Notes: a model not told the origin generated them from the letters alone. A stretch of 35,856 nt of DNA from Bacillota bacterium (GCA_017861355.1 JAGFXQ010000001.1:1-35856), one strand, 5' to 3'; counted from the first letter of the stretch, positions 6,938-15,781 are shown. Translations and numbers: made by a program.

Positions 6938-7744
6938 TTAAGATTCACTTCTCCTTTGTCTTGCAGCCTCATACATAAGAATTGCTGCCGCTACCGCGGC
7001 ATTCAAGGATTCCACCTTACCCTCCATAGGTATTTTAATTCGAGTATCCGCAAGGTCCGAGGCATGGTCAGATAATCCGTTGGCTTCATTTCCAATTAAA
7101 AAAGCACATCTCTTACGAAAACTTCCCTCGGTATCATAAGGAATTCCCTGAAGATGTGCTGCATATATTTCTATTCCCTGTTCCTTAATCTGTGCTAAGG
7201 TCTCATAAAAATCCTTCGCCTGATAAAAGGGGACACGGTAAATCGAACCCATAGTAGCTCGAATTACCTTGGGGTTATACACATCCACAGAAGAATCACT
7301 GAGTATTATTCCCGTGACACCGGCTCCTTCCGCCGTTCGTATCATAGTTCCCAGGTTACCCGGGTCCCTGATATCCTCCAATAGAAGAAGACAAGCTCTA
7401 GGGTCCTTGAGCATACGGTCAAGATGATATTCCGCCATCTTTACAGTACCCATGATGCCTTGAGGAGTCTTCGTCTCGGAAGTCTCTTTAAATACGGAGT
7501 CCGTTAATATCTCATAATCCAAATCATCAAAATAATCCGGCTCTTCCACTACTTTCTCATGGTAAAAGCTCTCCGAAGCATACGCTTTTTTCAGAAGCCC
7601 GGCTTCTTTTGCTTCTTCAAACATTTTGATGCCTTCTATTACAAAAGTGCCTTGTTCTTCCCTTTCCCTTGCTTTCTTCAAAAGTAAGGTCAGGTTCTTC
7701 ACTTGGGCATTACTCATACTGCTGATGATCGCCTTCTGTTTCAT
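6938..7744 (-). CDS. TrmH/SpoU-family RNA 2'-O-methyltransferase
   Basis: A 268-residue protein with an N-terminal L30e-like substrate-binding domain (about residues 1-100; NAQVKNLTLLLKKAREREEQGTF start) and a C-terminal knotted SPOUT domain. The three SpoU motifs are visible: LEDIRDPGNLGTMIRTAE, NPKVIRATMGSIYRVP, and the C-terminal IGNEANGLSD with KIPM...VESLNAAVAAAI. Family members methylate the 2'-OH of guanosine in 23S rRNA or of tRNA using S-adenosylmethionine; the exact target is not decidable. It starts 5 bases after the prfA stop, with AGAGG 10 bases upstream of the ATG, and closes the prmC-prfA group, in keeping with a translation role. No clear terminator follows it. Confidence 0.9.
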   Translation of the reverse strand: MKQKAIISSMSNAQVKNLTLLLKKAREREEQGTFVIEGIKMFEEAKEAGLLKKAYASESFYHEKVVEEPDYFDDLDYEILTDSVFKETSETKTPQGIMGTVKMAEYHLDRMLKDPRACLLLLEDIRDPGNLGTMIRTAEGAGVTGIILSDSSVDVYNPKVIRATMGSIYRVPFYQAKDFYETLAQIKEQGIEIYAAHLQGIPYDTEGSFRKRCAFLIGNEANGLSDHASDLADTRIKIPMEGKVESLNAAVAAAILMYEAARQRRSES

Positions 7745-7749
7745 ATGCT

Positions 7750-8823
7750 TTAAGCCTCTTGAAGATTACTTAATTTTGCTGCTTGATCTGCTGCAGTTAA
7801 GTTATCAATCACAAAGTCCAGATCTCCATCCATAACCTTATCAATCTGGTACATCGTTAAGTTAATTCTATGATCTGTAACACGTCCCTGAGGGAAGTTA
7901 TAGGTTCTGATCTTCTCGGAACGATCTCCGGTACCAACCTGGCTTTTTCTTGCTTCCGCCTCCGCATTGCGGGATTTCTCCAATTCCAAATCATACAGCT
8001 TGGCACGAAGGACACGAATTGCCTTATCCTTATTCTTCAGCTGTGATTTCTCATCCTGACAGGAGATGACGATACCCGTAGGAATATGAGTCAAACGTAC
8101 TGCAGAGTCTGTTGTATTTACACACTGTCCACCGTTACCGGAGGATCGGAATACATCGAACTTACAATCATTCATATCCAGTTCCACATCCACTTCTTCT
8201 GCCTCCGGCATAATTGCTACCGTAGCGGTTGAGGTATGAATACGCCCGCCGGATTCTGTAACCGGAACTCGCTGTACGCGGTGTACACCACTCTCGTATT
8301 TCAACTTTGAATAGGCGCCTTTTCCGTTAATCATAAAGATAACTTCCTTACAACCACCGATTCCGTTCTCATTGATATTCATAACATCAATCTTCCAACG
8401 ATAACGTTCTGCATACATAACATACATACGATACAGCTCAGCAGCAAATAAAGCTGCTTCATCGCCACCAGCACCACCACGGATTTCTACGATTACATTC
8501 TTCTCATCGTTGGGATCCTTCGGAAGCAATAGAATCTTAAGCTCCTCTTCAAGCTTTGGTATACGCTGTTTACTTTCATTCAATTCTTCCTTGGCAAGCT
8601 CACGAAGCTCTTCATCGCTTTCCTCATCCAACAAGGTCAGACTATCCTCAATGCTTTTCTGATTCGCCTTATATTCTTTATATTTCTCAACAATCTCACC
8701 CAGGTCAGCATGCTCCTTACGAAGCTTCTTATAATTATTCTGATCATTCAGAACATCGGGGCTCATCATCTCATCTTCAATTTCCTGAAAACGAACCAGA
8801 AGGTCCTCTAACTTATCAAACAT
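7750..8823 (-). CDS. prfA: Peptide chain release factor 1
   Basis: A 357-residue class I release factor. It carries the RF1 codon-recognition tripeptide PVT (187-189, context RVPVTESGGRIHTST) that reads UAA and UAG, and the catalytic GGQ (231-233) that triggers peptidyl-tRNA hydrolysis. The residue after GGQ is Cys (GGQCVNTTDSAVR), where many RF1 proteins have His; this lies just outside the catalytic core. The ATG has GGAGG 9 bases upstream. It follows prmC, whose product methylates the GGQ glutamine, by 22 bases, the standard pairing of modifier and target. Length is normal. Confidence 0.96.
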   Translation of the reverse strand: MFDKLEDLLVRFQEIEDEMMSPDVLNDQNNYKKLRKEHADLGEIVEKYKEYKANQKSIEDSLTLLDEESDEELRELAKEELNESKQRIPKLEEELKILLLPKDPNDEKNVIVEIRGGAGGDEAALFAAELYRMYVMYAERYRWKIDVMNINENGIGGCKEVIFMINGKGAYSKLKYESGVHRVQRVPVTESGGRIHTSTATVAIMPEAEEVDVELDMNDCKFDVFRSSGNGGQCVNTTDSAVRLTHIPTGIVISCQDEKSQLKNKDKAIRVLRAKLYDLELEKSRNAEAEARKSQVGTGDRSEKIRTYNFPQGRVTDHRINLTMYQIDKVMDGDLDFVIDNLTAADQAAKLSNLQEA

Positions 8824-8845
8824 ATCTATATTTCCTCCAAACTAA

Positions 8846-9676
8846 TTATGATCTTCTTGCTGACACTACACGATCCAGTCCGCTAAGATCCTTTTTTATC
8901 GTTACATCCGTAAAGCCTTCTGTCTCAAGTATCCGTTTCACTGCTTCACCTTGATTATGTCCTATTTCATAAAAAATCAAACCACCTTGTTTCAAGTGGT
9001 TCTTACTCCTCTTACTAATCCTTCTGTAAAAAGCCAACCCATCTTCACTTCCGTCCAGTGCTAACATCGGTTCAAAATCCTTAACCTCCGGCATCAATTC
9101 AGGAATATCGCCGGAAGGAATGTAGGGAGGGTTGGATACCAGAATATCAAAGCTCCCCTCAACCTCTGAAAAAAGATCGCTTTGAATTAATTTAACCTGC
9201 GCCTTGTGCTTATCAACATTCTTCGCAGCAACAGTAAGCGCTTTCTCCGAGAGATCCACACCAACTGCTTCGGTTAAATTACCGAGTAAGGCAAGGCTGA
9301 TTATGATACAGCCGGAACCGGTACACATATCTAATACCGACTTTTGCTCACATATCTTCAAAACCTCGCTGACCAGTATCTCGGTATCTTGTCTTGGAAC
9401 CAGAACATCCTCATTCACATAGAACTCCAGACCCATGAACTCCTGACTTCCGGTTATATGCTGCAAGGGTACATGATTACTACGACGCTTGATCAGCTCC
9501 ATATAAAGATTGCTCTTCCCTTCGTCTGCCTGCATATCACCCTTCAGTAATAAGTCCGTCCGAGTTAGCCCAAAGACATGGGTAAGCAGATACCATGCAT
9601 CCACATTGGCATCTGCTATCCCTTGTTGTTTCAGTAATTCACGTCCGGTCTGTAGTAACTGTTTCAAAGTACTCAT
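8846..9676 (-). CDS. prmC: Release factor glutamine N5-methyltransferase
   Basis: A 276-residue S-adenosylmethionine-dependent methyltransferase that modifies the GGQ glutamine of release factors RF1 and RF2. It has the N-terminal helical substrate-binding domain (about 1-80), PRQDTE (94-99), the cofactor-binding DMCTGSGCI (116-124) and the catalytic NPPY (182-185). The start has GAGG 7 bases upstream. It is directly upstream of prfA, supporting the assignment over other NPPY methyltransferases. It follows the DUF1385 gene by 50 bases. Confidence 0.95.
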   Translation of the reverse strand: MSTLKQLLQTGRELLKQQGIADANVDAWYLLTHVFGLTRTDLLLKGDMQADEGKSNLYMELIKRRSNHVPLQHITGSQEFMGLEFYVNEDVLVPRQDTEILVSEVLKICEQKSVLDMCTGSGCIIISLALLGNLTEAVGVDLSEKALTVAAKNVDKHKAQVKLIQSDLFSEVEGSFDILVSNPPYIPSGDIPELMPEVKDFEPMLALDGSEDGLAFYRRISKRSKNHLKQGGLIFYEIGHNQGEAVKRILETEGFTDVTIKKDLSGLDRVVSARRS

Positions 9677-9726
9677 TCAAATTCCTCACAAACCTGATTC
9701 TAAAACCCATCTATGCTTCATTAAAG

Positions 9727-11244
9727 CTAATGATTTTTCTTGGTATCATCGAAAAACTTATCCAGTGCCTTAAGGATGTCATCATCCTCTTCATCCTCTT
9801 TGATTGGAAGATTAGGTTTAAAGGCAACAGGGGCCATACCCTTATTGCGTCCCAAAGAATTATGATGTTCGTCTTCTACCTTACCGGTATATGCCAAACC
9901 ACCTATCTGAGGCTTAACTTCAAGATGCGGTTTCACCTCAGTTAACTTGTCATCCGGCTTCACTTCAGTCAGCTTGTCAACCGGTTTCGTATTTCCTGCC
10001 GTTGCTTGCTTGTTCTCAGGCTGTTTCGAAGTATTTGCCTTATTAGAAGCCTGTTTGTTCTCTGGTTGTTTTGAAGTATTTGCCTTAGTAGCAGCCTGTT
10101 TGTTCTCTGGCTGTTTTGTAGTGTTTGTCTTATTGGCAGCCTGTTTATTCTCTGGCAGTTTTGCATTTCCTTTATTAGAGGTCTGCTTGTTCTCGCCATG
10201 TTTCACAGATTTGCCTTTTGTCTCCTGTGTTGCTGAAGTCTCAAGGAACGCTTTCCAGTCAAATACTGCACTCACGGACTGAATAGCTACCTCTATCATA
10301 CTATCATCCGGTTCCTTTGTCGTTAAGCCCTGCATCCATAATCCCGGCTGGCTTATTATATCAACCAGCTTACTCTCGCTCTTACCGGCCAGGCGGATAA
10401 ATTCATATGACACACCTGCAATGAAAGGAACAAGAACAATTCTTGAAATCACCTTCCAAAATAGATTCGTAACAGGCATAAACATAAAGAACACCAAACT
10501 GATCAATATAACCAAAAGCATAAAGCTGGTACCGCAGCGCTTATGCTGCTTTGATTGCCATCTTACATTCTCAACCGTCAGCTCAAAACCATTCTCAAGA
10601 CAGTTAATTGTCTTATGCTCTGCACCGTGGTACATAAATACTCTCTTAATCTCGTTCATTTTGGAAGCCAGAAGTACATAACCAATGAAGATCGCAAGAC
10701 GAACGATTCCTTCTATAAAAAGAACCAAATAACGATTGCTAACAAAACCGGAAAAGAAATTCGTAATAAAAACAGGAAGCACCATGAAGAGCGCTACACT
10801 CATCACGATTGAGATCAATACCGCCAGTGCCATCAATAAAGCGTTGGATTTATCTTCTTTCTTAGGCAGATCCTTCTCAGTTGCAGACTCTACCTGACTG
10901 CTATTGGATGCAACCACTTCTTCTACGATAAAATCTTCGTCTGCCTTACTTGCTTTCTTCTCTTTTTTCTTATTCTTATCCTTGGTATCCTGCTCTTCCT
11001 CATCAAAGAAGCTGGAGGAATAGTTCAAGACCTTCACACCAATTACCATAGAATCCACAAATGCCATCATTCCTCTAAATATCGGTAATTTAAAAAGCTT
11101 TACCTTATCAGAGATGTCTTTGTGCGTATTTAACTCAACTTCAATCTCATTATTCGGCTTACGTACTGCAACAGCGTAGATGTCTTTGTTCTTCATCATA
11201 ACGCCTTCCATTACGGCCATGCCCCCAATACCTGATGGTTTCAT
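9727..11244 (-). CDS. DUF1385 membrane protein with a repetitive C-terminal tail
   Basis: A 505-residue protein. Residues 1-80 and 135-335 carry the DUF1385 core: GIGGMAVMEGVMMKN near the start, GMMAFVDSMVIGVK, membrane segments at about 135-161, 171-194, 240-257 and 262-280, the motif YHGAEHKTINCLENG (about 205-219) and SKQHKRCGTSF (231-241). The conserved His, Glu and Cys residues suggest a metal or redox centre, but no activity is established. A charged Lys/Asp/Glu insertion occupies 80-133. From about 340 a low-complexity tail begins, with five ENKQ-centred repeats at 351, 365, 380, 395 and 410, then an acidic end. In Clostridia this gene often lies between rpmE and prmC, as here. The tail is unusual and probably disordered. 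Confidence 0.85.
   Translation of the reverse strand: MKPSGIGGMAVMEGVMMKNKDIYAVAVRKPNNEIEVELNTHKDISDKVKLFKLPIFRGMMAFVDSMVIGVKVLNYSSSFFDEEEQDTKDKNKKKEKKASKADEDFIVEEVVASNSSQVESATEKDLPKKEDKSNALLMALAVLISIVMSVALFMVLPVFITNFFSGFVSNRYLVLFIEGIVRLAIFIGYVLLASKMNEIKRVFMYHGAEHKTINCLENGFELTVENVRWQSKQHKRCGTSFMLLVILISLVFFMFMPVTNLFWKVISRIVLVPFIAGVSYEFIRLAGKSESKLVDIISQPGLWMQGLTTKEPDDSMIEVAIQSVSAVFDWKAFLETSATQETKGKSVKHGENKQTSNKGNAKLPENKQAANKTNTTKQPENKQAATKANTSKQPENKQASNKANTSKQPENKQATAGNTKPVDKLTEVKPDDKLTEVKPHLEVKPQIGGLAYTGKVEDEHHNSLGRNKGMAPVAFKPNLPIKEDEEDDDILKALDKFFDDTKKNH
9991..10194 (-). repeat. 45-bp coding repeat in the DUF1385 tail
   Basis: Five successive ENKQ-containing units of 14-15 residues (consensus ENKQAxNKxNTxKQP) occupy residues 351-418. 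The DNA is correspondingly repeated with about 42-45 base spacing, for example the recurrent sequence TTTGTTCTCTGG on the plus strand. Such tracts expand and contract by slippage. Confidence 0.85.
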
Positions 11245-11319
11245 CCTAGCACCCGAACCTTTCTCTAAACTCGTATTCTGTATAATAATAGGTCAATTAC
11301 AATATTTATAGATATAAAG

Positions 11320-11335
11320 CAAGGCACTTGCCTTG
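11320..11335. promoter_or_regulatory. Palindrome upstream of the DUF1385 gene
   Basis: CAAGGCA (11320-11326) and TGCCTTG (11329-11335) form a perfect 7-base inverted repeat with a 2-base centre, 76 bases upstream of the DUF1385 start. It could be a repressor site; no consensus is recognised. Confidence 0.35.
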
Positions 11336-11436
11336 TAGATACTTACCCTTAATAAATCGTTTGTCCTGTATACTTTATGTATCATGATTAATAATATAGC
11401 CAGGCAAACTTTTTATATGTCATGTATTTAAAAATA

Positions 11437-11460
11437 GGCTGAGGAAGGATACCTCAACCC
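11437..11460 (-). terminator. Terminator after rpmE
   Basis: On the minus strand GGTTGAGG, a 7-base loop, then CCTCAGCC (one G-U pair) followed by TATTTTTA. It lies about 52 bases past the rpmE stop and separates rpmE from the DUF1385 gene. Confidence 0.75.
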
Positions 11461-11512
11461 ATTTTAACGTTTCTATTGTCTTACTCATGTTTAATAGAAT
11501 TAAATCTATTAA

Positions 11513-11722
11513 TTATTTATCCTGGCCTAATCCATACTTACGGTTGAATTTATCAATTGCACCACGAGCAGCTGCAGCCTTAACCTGGCCAGTATAGAAT
11601 GAATGGCACTTGGAGCAGATTTCTACGTGGATATCTTCCTTGGTTGATCCTGTTACAAATTCGTTACCGCAGTTACAAACAACTTTAGCCTGATGATATT
11701 TGGGATGGATTCCTTCTCTCAT
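11513..11722 (-). CDS. rpmE: 50S ribosomal protein L31 (zinc-binding form)
   Basis: A 69-residue basic protein starting MREGIHPKYHQAKVVCNCGN. Four cysteines, C16, C18, C36 and C39, in the C-x-C and C-x-x-C spacing mark the zinc-containing (C+) L31, as opposed to the zinc-free paralogue induced by zinc starvation. The end FNRKYGLGQ is typical. It has its own promoter after rho and its own terminator. Confidence 0.96.
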   Translation of the reverse strand: MREGIHPKYHQAKVVCNCGNEFVTGSTKEDIHVEICSKCHSFYTGQVKAAAARGAIDKFNRKYGLGQDK

Positions 11723-11797
11723 TGTTTCACCTCTTTAAGATCGAATAGTTTTATCTATTGGCATTATAATAATTCCAATCTAATAAACAGCTTTTTT

Positions 11798-11826
11798 ATT
11801 ATAGCACAGGTTTTTAGCAAGTGCAA
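11798..11826 (-). promoter_or_regulatory. Promoter for rpmE (extended -10)
   Basis: On the minus strand a perfect -10 TATAAT (11798-11803) with the extended TGC in front, 17-base spacer, and -35 TTGCAC (11821-11826). The weak -35 box is offset by the extended -10. The promoter lies directly after the rho stop. Confidence 0.55.
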
Positions 11827-11829
11827 TAC

Positions 11830-13233
11830 CTAAAAGACGATTTTAGTCTTTTTGATTGTTTCAATAAATTCAATATTTGTCTTAGTACGAAGGAACATAT
11901 CTATAATCCGTTCCAGTGCCTCTTCGGACTTCATTCCTCCCAATGCCTTACGCATCAGGTAAGTAGCTTCCAGCTCTGGTTGTGTTAAGAGAAGGTCTTC
12001 TCTTCTGGTACTGGATCTCGGAAGATCGATTGCCGGGAAAATACGCTTCTCAGACAAGCTACGGTCAAGAACCAATTCCATATTACCGGTGCCCTTGAAT
12101 TCTTCAAATACAACATCATCCATTCTGCTTCCGGTTTCTACCAAGGCTGTTGCAAGAATGGTAAGACTTCCGCCCTCACGCATATTTCTCGCTGCTCCGA
12201 AAAATTTCTTCGGCATATGAAGAGCCGCAGGATCGAGACCACCGGACAAAGTTCTTCCGCTTGGTTGAACAGTCAGATTATAGGCTCTTGCCAGACGTGT
12301 GATACTGTCAAGAAGTATAATTACATCCTGCTTATGTTCAACGAGACGCTTTGCACGCTCGATTACCATCTCAGATACTCTCTTATGATTATCGGGAAGC
12401 TCATCAAAGGTAGAATAGATTACCTCAACATTCTTTCCTTCAATTGACTCCTTAATATCGGTAACTTCTTCCGGGCGTTCATCAATTAACAGAATAATCA
12501 ACTTCATCTCCGGATGATTTTGCGTGATTGCTTTAGCGATTTGCTTCAGAAGAGTGGTCTTACCGGTCTTCGGCTGAGATACAATCATACCTCTCTGGCC
12601 TTTTCCAATCGGTGAAATCAGATCCACCATTCTCATAGAAACTCCTGCTCCCGGTGTCTCAAGATGAATTCTCTGATTCGGGAATACCGGTGTCAGATCT
12701 TCAAAACGTTTACGTTTCTGCGCTTCTGCGGGATGGAAGCCATTGACACTCTTTATAAATAATAAAGCACTGAATTTTTCAGTCTGACTGCGTATCTTTG
12801 TATTACCGGAGACAATGTCACCGGTCTTAAGATTAAATCTGCGAATTTGTGCAGGTGATACATATACATCATTTTCACCGGGCAGATAATTATCGCATCG
12901 AATAAATCCATATCCATCCGGAAGAACCTCCAATATACCAACTTTGGTTTCTCCGCTGTCTAATTGCTCCATCTCGCTTTGACCCGTTACTGCTGACGGT
13001 CTTCTTTCTTCTCTTTCCGTTGAAGAAATCGTCTCTAATGAATCTGACATCTCTGGCGCTTGTACTATATTACTTTCTTCTTTTTCAGCCTGGATTTCCT
13101 GCTCCTTTGATACAGCCTTAAGTAATTCATCGATCAATTCGCTTTTCTTCAGAGTTGTGATATTTTTAAGTCCCTTTTCTTTCGCTAACTCTCGCAGATT
13201 AGCAAGTGTCATAGAATCATACTGATTACTCAT
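11830..13233 (-). CDS. rho: Transcription termination factor Rho
   Basis: A 467-residue hexameric RNA helicase that ends transcription of untranslated RNA. An N-terminal SAP-like helical motif (about 8-40, MTLANLRELAKEKGL) and a charged, poorly conserved linker (41-95) precede the RNA-binding cold-shock-like domain (about 96-165, GILEVLPDGYGFIRC). The ATPase domain has Walker A SQPKTGKTT (219-227), Walker B VIILLDSITRLARAYN, and the Q-loop region with SGGLDPAALHMPKKFFGAARN. Length is usual once the linker is counted. It is followed by rpmE, a common order in Firmicutes. The upstream ribosome site (AGAGGC) is modest. Rho genes are often self-attenuated, but no leader structure is obvious here. 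Confidence 0.97.
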   Translation of the reverse strand: MSNQYDSMTLANLRELAKEKGLKNITTLKKSELIDELLKAVSKEQEIQAEKEESNIVQAPEMSDSLETISSTEREERRPSAVTGQSEMEQLDSGETKVGILEVLPDGYGFIRCDNYLPGENDVYVSPAQIRRFNLKTGDIVSGNTKIRSQTEKFSALLFIKSVNGFHPAEAQKRKRFEDLTPVFPNQRIHLETPGAGVSMRMVDLISPIGKGQRGMIVSQPKTGKTTLLKQIAKAITQNHPEMKLIILLIDERPEEVTDIKESIEGKNVEVIYSTFDELPDNHKRVSEMVIERAKRLVEHKQDVIILLDSITRLARAYNLTVQPSGRTLSGGLDPAALHMPKKFFGAARNMREGGSLTILATALVETGSRMDDVVFEEFKGTGNMELVLDRSLSEKRIFPAIDLPRSSTRREDLLLTQPELEATYLMRKALGGMKSEEALERIIDMFLRTKTNIEFIETIKKTKIVF

Positions 13234-13684
13234 TTTTTCTGCCTCTTTTCTCTTAGATTGGATTCTCTTACGGAATTTGATATAGAAGTGATACAGAAAT
13301 ACAACTTGATGGAATTATCCAAAGATTATCCTAATATGATACTCAATTATACAACAGTTGTAACAGAAATAAAAGTATTTTCTTTTGTGCTTTTGTTCCT
13401 ATATTTTTCCTTTTTTTCAAAGCCTATCCACAGCCTATTCCTCAATCGCTGCTTGCTCGTTATGATAGATTACAACCCGGTTTCTTCCATTGCGTTTTCC
13501 TTGATAAAGTGCCTGATCTGCATTGGAGATACCTTGATAAAGGCTAATCAGGGTATTCTTTACTGTATACCGCATCACCCCCACAGAATTCGCTACTTGA
13601 TTAAGGTATTTTATAGTGATATGATAGCTGTAAACTATTTGTTGAATGTATAATTATAATATTTTATGTAAGGTGGAGAGTAAA
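13234..13684. other. rho to malic enzyme divergent intergenic region
   Basis: A 451-base stretch between the divergently read rho and malic enzyme genes. It holds a GGDEF gene remnant at 13435-13593. Just before the malic enzyme ribosome site there are two adjacent TATAAT boxes at 13649-13654 and 13655-13660 without a good -35 partner. The AT-rich part at 13234-13430 probably contains the rho promoter, but I cannot place it. Confidence 0.6.
13435..13593 (-). pseudogene. Remnant of a GGDEF diguanylate cyclase gene (C-terminal end only)
   Basis: On the minus strand, a 52-codon frame ending at a TAG (13435-13437) reads ANSVGVMRYT...ISLYQGISNADQALYQGKRNGRNRVV then IYHNEQAAIEE. This is the end of a GGDEF domain: the strand corresponding to SIGVA, and the hallmark ADxALYxAKxxGRNRV helix and strand. 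The GG(D/E)EF active site and everything before it are missing; upstream of 13593 there is only AT-rich sequence with no related reading in any frame I checked. The family makes cyclic di-GMP; this fragment cannot. It appears to be the 3' end of a gene removed by deletion or rearrangement. Confidence 0.8.
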
Positions 13685-14839
13685 ATGAATGTAAATGAGC
13701 AAGCATTGAAACTGCATGAAGAATGGAATGGTAAACTTGAAATCAAATCAAAATGTCAGGTGAAGACCAGAGAAGATCTATCCGTTGCATATACTCCCGG
13801 TGTTGCTGAGCCATGTCGAGTAATTGCCAAGGACAAATCGGCTGCTTACCGTTACACAATCAAGGCAAACACAATCGCAGTTGTGTCTGACGGCAGTGCT
13901 GTGTTAGGCCTTGGAAATATAGGTCCCTATGCCGCCATGCCTGTAATGGAAGGTAAGGCTGTACTATTCAAGGAATTCGGCGGTGTGAATGCCGTTCCCA
14001 TTTGTCTGGATACCCAGGACACGGAAGAGATCATCCGAACGGTTGTTGCGATTGCTCCTGCTTTCGGTGGAATCAATCTGGAAGACATCTCCGCCCCCAG
14101 ATGCTTCGAAATCGAGGAACGTTTAAAGAGTCTTCTTGATATTCCGGTTTTCCATGATGACCAGCATGGTACTGCCATCGTTGTTCTTGCCGCTGCCATC
14201 AATGCCCTCAAGGTTACAGGAAAAACGAAAGAAGAATGTAAAATAGTAGTGAACGGTGCCGGTTCCGCCGGAATAGCCATCTCTAAGCTCCTTCTGACCT
14301 ATGGTTTCGTGCATTTAACTCTCTGCGATCGTCAAGGAATGATATCAAAAGACTATCCTAATCTTAACTGGATGCAAGAGCAAATGCTCTCTGTAACAAA
14401 TCTGGAGAATAAAAACGGAACTTTAGCCGATGCTTTGGTTGGTACTGACCTATTCGTCGGAGTCTCTGCCCCGAATGTAGTTACCAAAGAAATGGTTGCT
14501 TCTATGAATAATGATGCCATTATATTCGCTATGGCGAATCCGGATCCTGAGATACTGCCGAATCTTGCCAAGGAGGCAGGAGCCAAAGTTGTCGCAACCG
14601 GACGTTCCGATTTCCCGAATCAGGTAAATAATGTCGTAGCCTTTCCCGGCATCTTCCGTGGTGCATTAGAGGGAAGAGCGACGCAGATTACCGAAGAGAT
14701 GAAGCTGGCAGCGGCTATTGCAATCGCCGGACTCGTCCCGGAGAAAGAATTGAACGATGAGAACATTATGCCGCAACCCTTCGATCCCAGAGTAAGTGAT
14801 GTGGTGAGTGCTGCAGTCAAAGCATATATCAGAAAGTAG
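13685..14839 (+). CDS. NAD(P)-dependent malic enzyme
   Basis: A 384-residue short-form malic enzyme, converting malate to pyruvate and CO2 with reduction of NAD(P). Motifs are SVAYTPGVAEPC (33-44) with the catalytic Tyr36, the VMEGKAVLF loop containing catalytic Lys91, the metal-binding EDISAPRCFEIE (133-144), FHDDQHGTAI (156-165) and the nucleotide-binding VVNGAGSAGIAI. It lacks the C-terminal phosphotransacetylase-like domain of the long bacterial form, so this is the single-domain type common in Firmicutes. The start at 13685 has GGTGGAG about 7 bases upstream; an in-frame extension to 13646 is leader sequence. The radical SAM gene follows after 9 bases. Cofactor preference and direction cannot be set from sequence. 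Confidence 0.92.
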   Translation: MNVNEQALKLHEEWNGKLEIKSKCQVKTREDLSVAYTPGVAEPCRVIAKDKSAAYRYTIKANTIAVVSDGSAVLGLGNIGPYAAMPVMEGKAVLFKEFGGVNAVPICLDTQDTEEIIRTVVAIAPAFGGINLEDISAPRCFEIEERLKSLLDIPVFHDDQHGTAIVVLAAAINALKVTGKTKEECKIVVNGAGSAGIAISKLLLTYGFVHLTLCDRQGMISKDYPNLNWMQEQMLSVTNLENKNGTLADALVGTDLFVGVSAPNVVTKEMVASMNNDAIIFAMANPDPEILPNLAKEAGAKVVATGRSDFPNQVNNVVAFPGIFRGALEGRATQITEEMKLAAAIAIAGLVPEKELNDENIMPQPFDPRVSDVVSAAVKAYIRK

Positions 14840-14848
14840 TGTTAAATA

Positions 14849-15781
14849 ATGTGGGACCAGAAGAGATATCATTCATTGGATTATGAATTGAAAAAGACCT
14901 ATGGCAAAAAGATCTATAAACTATCTTTGAATGGTGGGATGACCTGTCCGAACAGGGATGGAACCCTGGATACCCGTGGATGCATCTTCTGTTCCGAGGG
15001 GGGCTCCGGGGATTTTGCAGTTGGCTTTCGTACCGATATTACACAGCAAATCGAAGAAGCAAAGCAGCAGGTAGCAGCCAAACTTGCCAATCCTACGGAT
15101 ACCGAATATATTGCCTATTTTCAAGCATACACAAACACTTATGCTCCCGTGGAATATCTCCGATCCATCTTCCTTGAAGCAATAAATCATCCGGAGGTTG
15201 TAATCCTGTCCATCGCTACCCGGCCTGATTGTATCAGCCCCGAGGTTCTCGAACTCCTAACTGAGCTAAATAGCATTAAACCGGTCTGGATTGAACTTGG
15301 GCTCCAAACGATACATGATACGAGTGCTGAGTTTATCCGAAGGGGATATCCACTTGTGGTTTTTGAAGATTGTGTACGACAACTCCATGAAAATAGTATC
15401 GCAATCCTGGTCCATACTATTCTGGGCTTGCCAAAGGAGTCAAAACATGATATGTTAAAAACTATGGAATATATATCCACTTTGCCGATACAAGGAATTA
15501 AATTACAGTTGCTGCATATATTAAAAGGTACTGATCTTGGACAGCTTTACGAAGATGGAACTCTGGAAGAGGCACTTTCACTAGACGATTATGTTGATAT
15601 TGTGATCTCTTGCATCGAACACCTCCCTCCGGAGCTAGTCATTCATCGCATCACCGGCGACGGTCCAAAGAATTTGTTACTTGCTCCCCTCTGGAGCAGC
15701 AACAAAAAGCTTGTACTGAACCAGATTCATCATCAGATGAAGGAACGGGATACTTATCAGGGAAAATACTATAATAGTTAG
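14849..15781 (+). CDS. TIGR01212-family radical SAM protein (YtqA-like)
   Basis: A 310-residue radical S-adenosylmethionine enzyme. The iron-sulfur cluster cysteines are C33, C45 and C48 in CPNRDGTLDTRGCIFC, with the wide first spacing typical of the TIGR01212/YtqA family rather than CxxxCxxC. The family is related to the Elp3/MiaB-type radical SAM group; its substrate is not established. Other visible features are the GGSGDF loop (51-56), AYTNTYAP (about 97-104) and IELGLQTIHD (about 150-159), also seen in Elp3-like proteins. The ATG lies 9 bases after the malic enzyme stop with no clear ribosome site, which suggests translational coupling. Length and domain are intact. Confidence 0.9.
   Translation: MWDQKRYHSLDYELKKTYGKKIYKLSLNGGMTCPNRDGTLDTRGCIFCSEGGSGDFAVGFRTDITQQIEEAKQQVAAKLANPTDTEYIAYFQAYTNTYAPVEYLRSIFLEAINHPEVVILSIATRPDCISPEVLELLTELNSIKPVWIELGLQTIHDTSAEFIRRGYPLVVFEDCVRQLHENSIAILVHTILGLPKESKHDMLKTMEYISTLPIQGIKLQLLHILKGTDLGQLYEDGTLEEALSLDDYVDIVISCIEHLPPELVIHRITGDGPKNLLLAPLWSSNKKLVLNQIHHQMKERDTYQGKYYNS

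Noticed and set aside
13258..13653. Plus-strand frame between rho and malic enzyme
   Set aside because: It overlaps the GGDEF remnant on the opposite strand, has no ribosome site and no recognisable domain.
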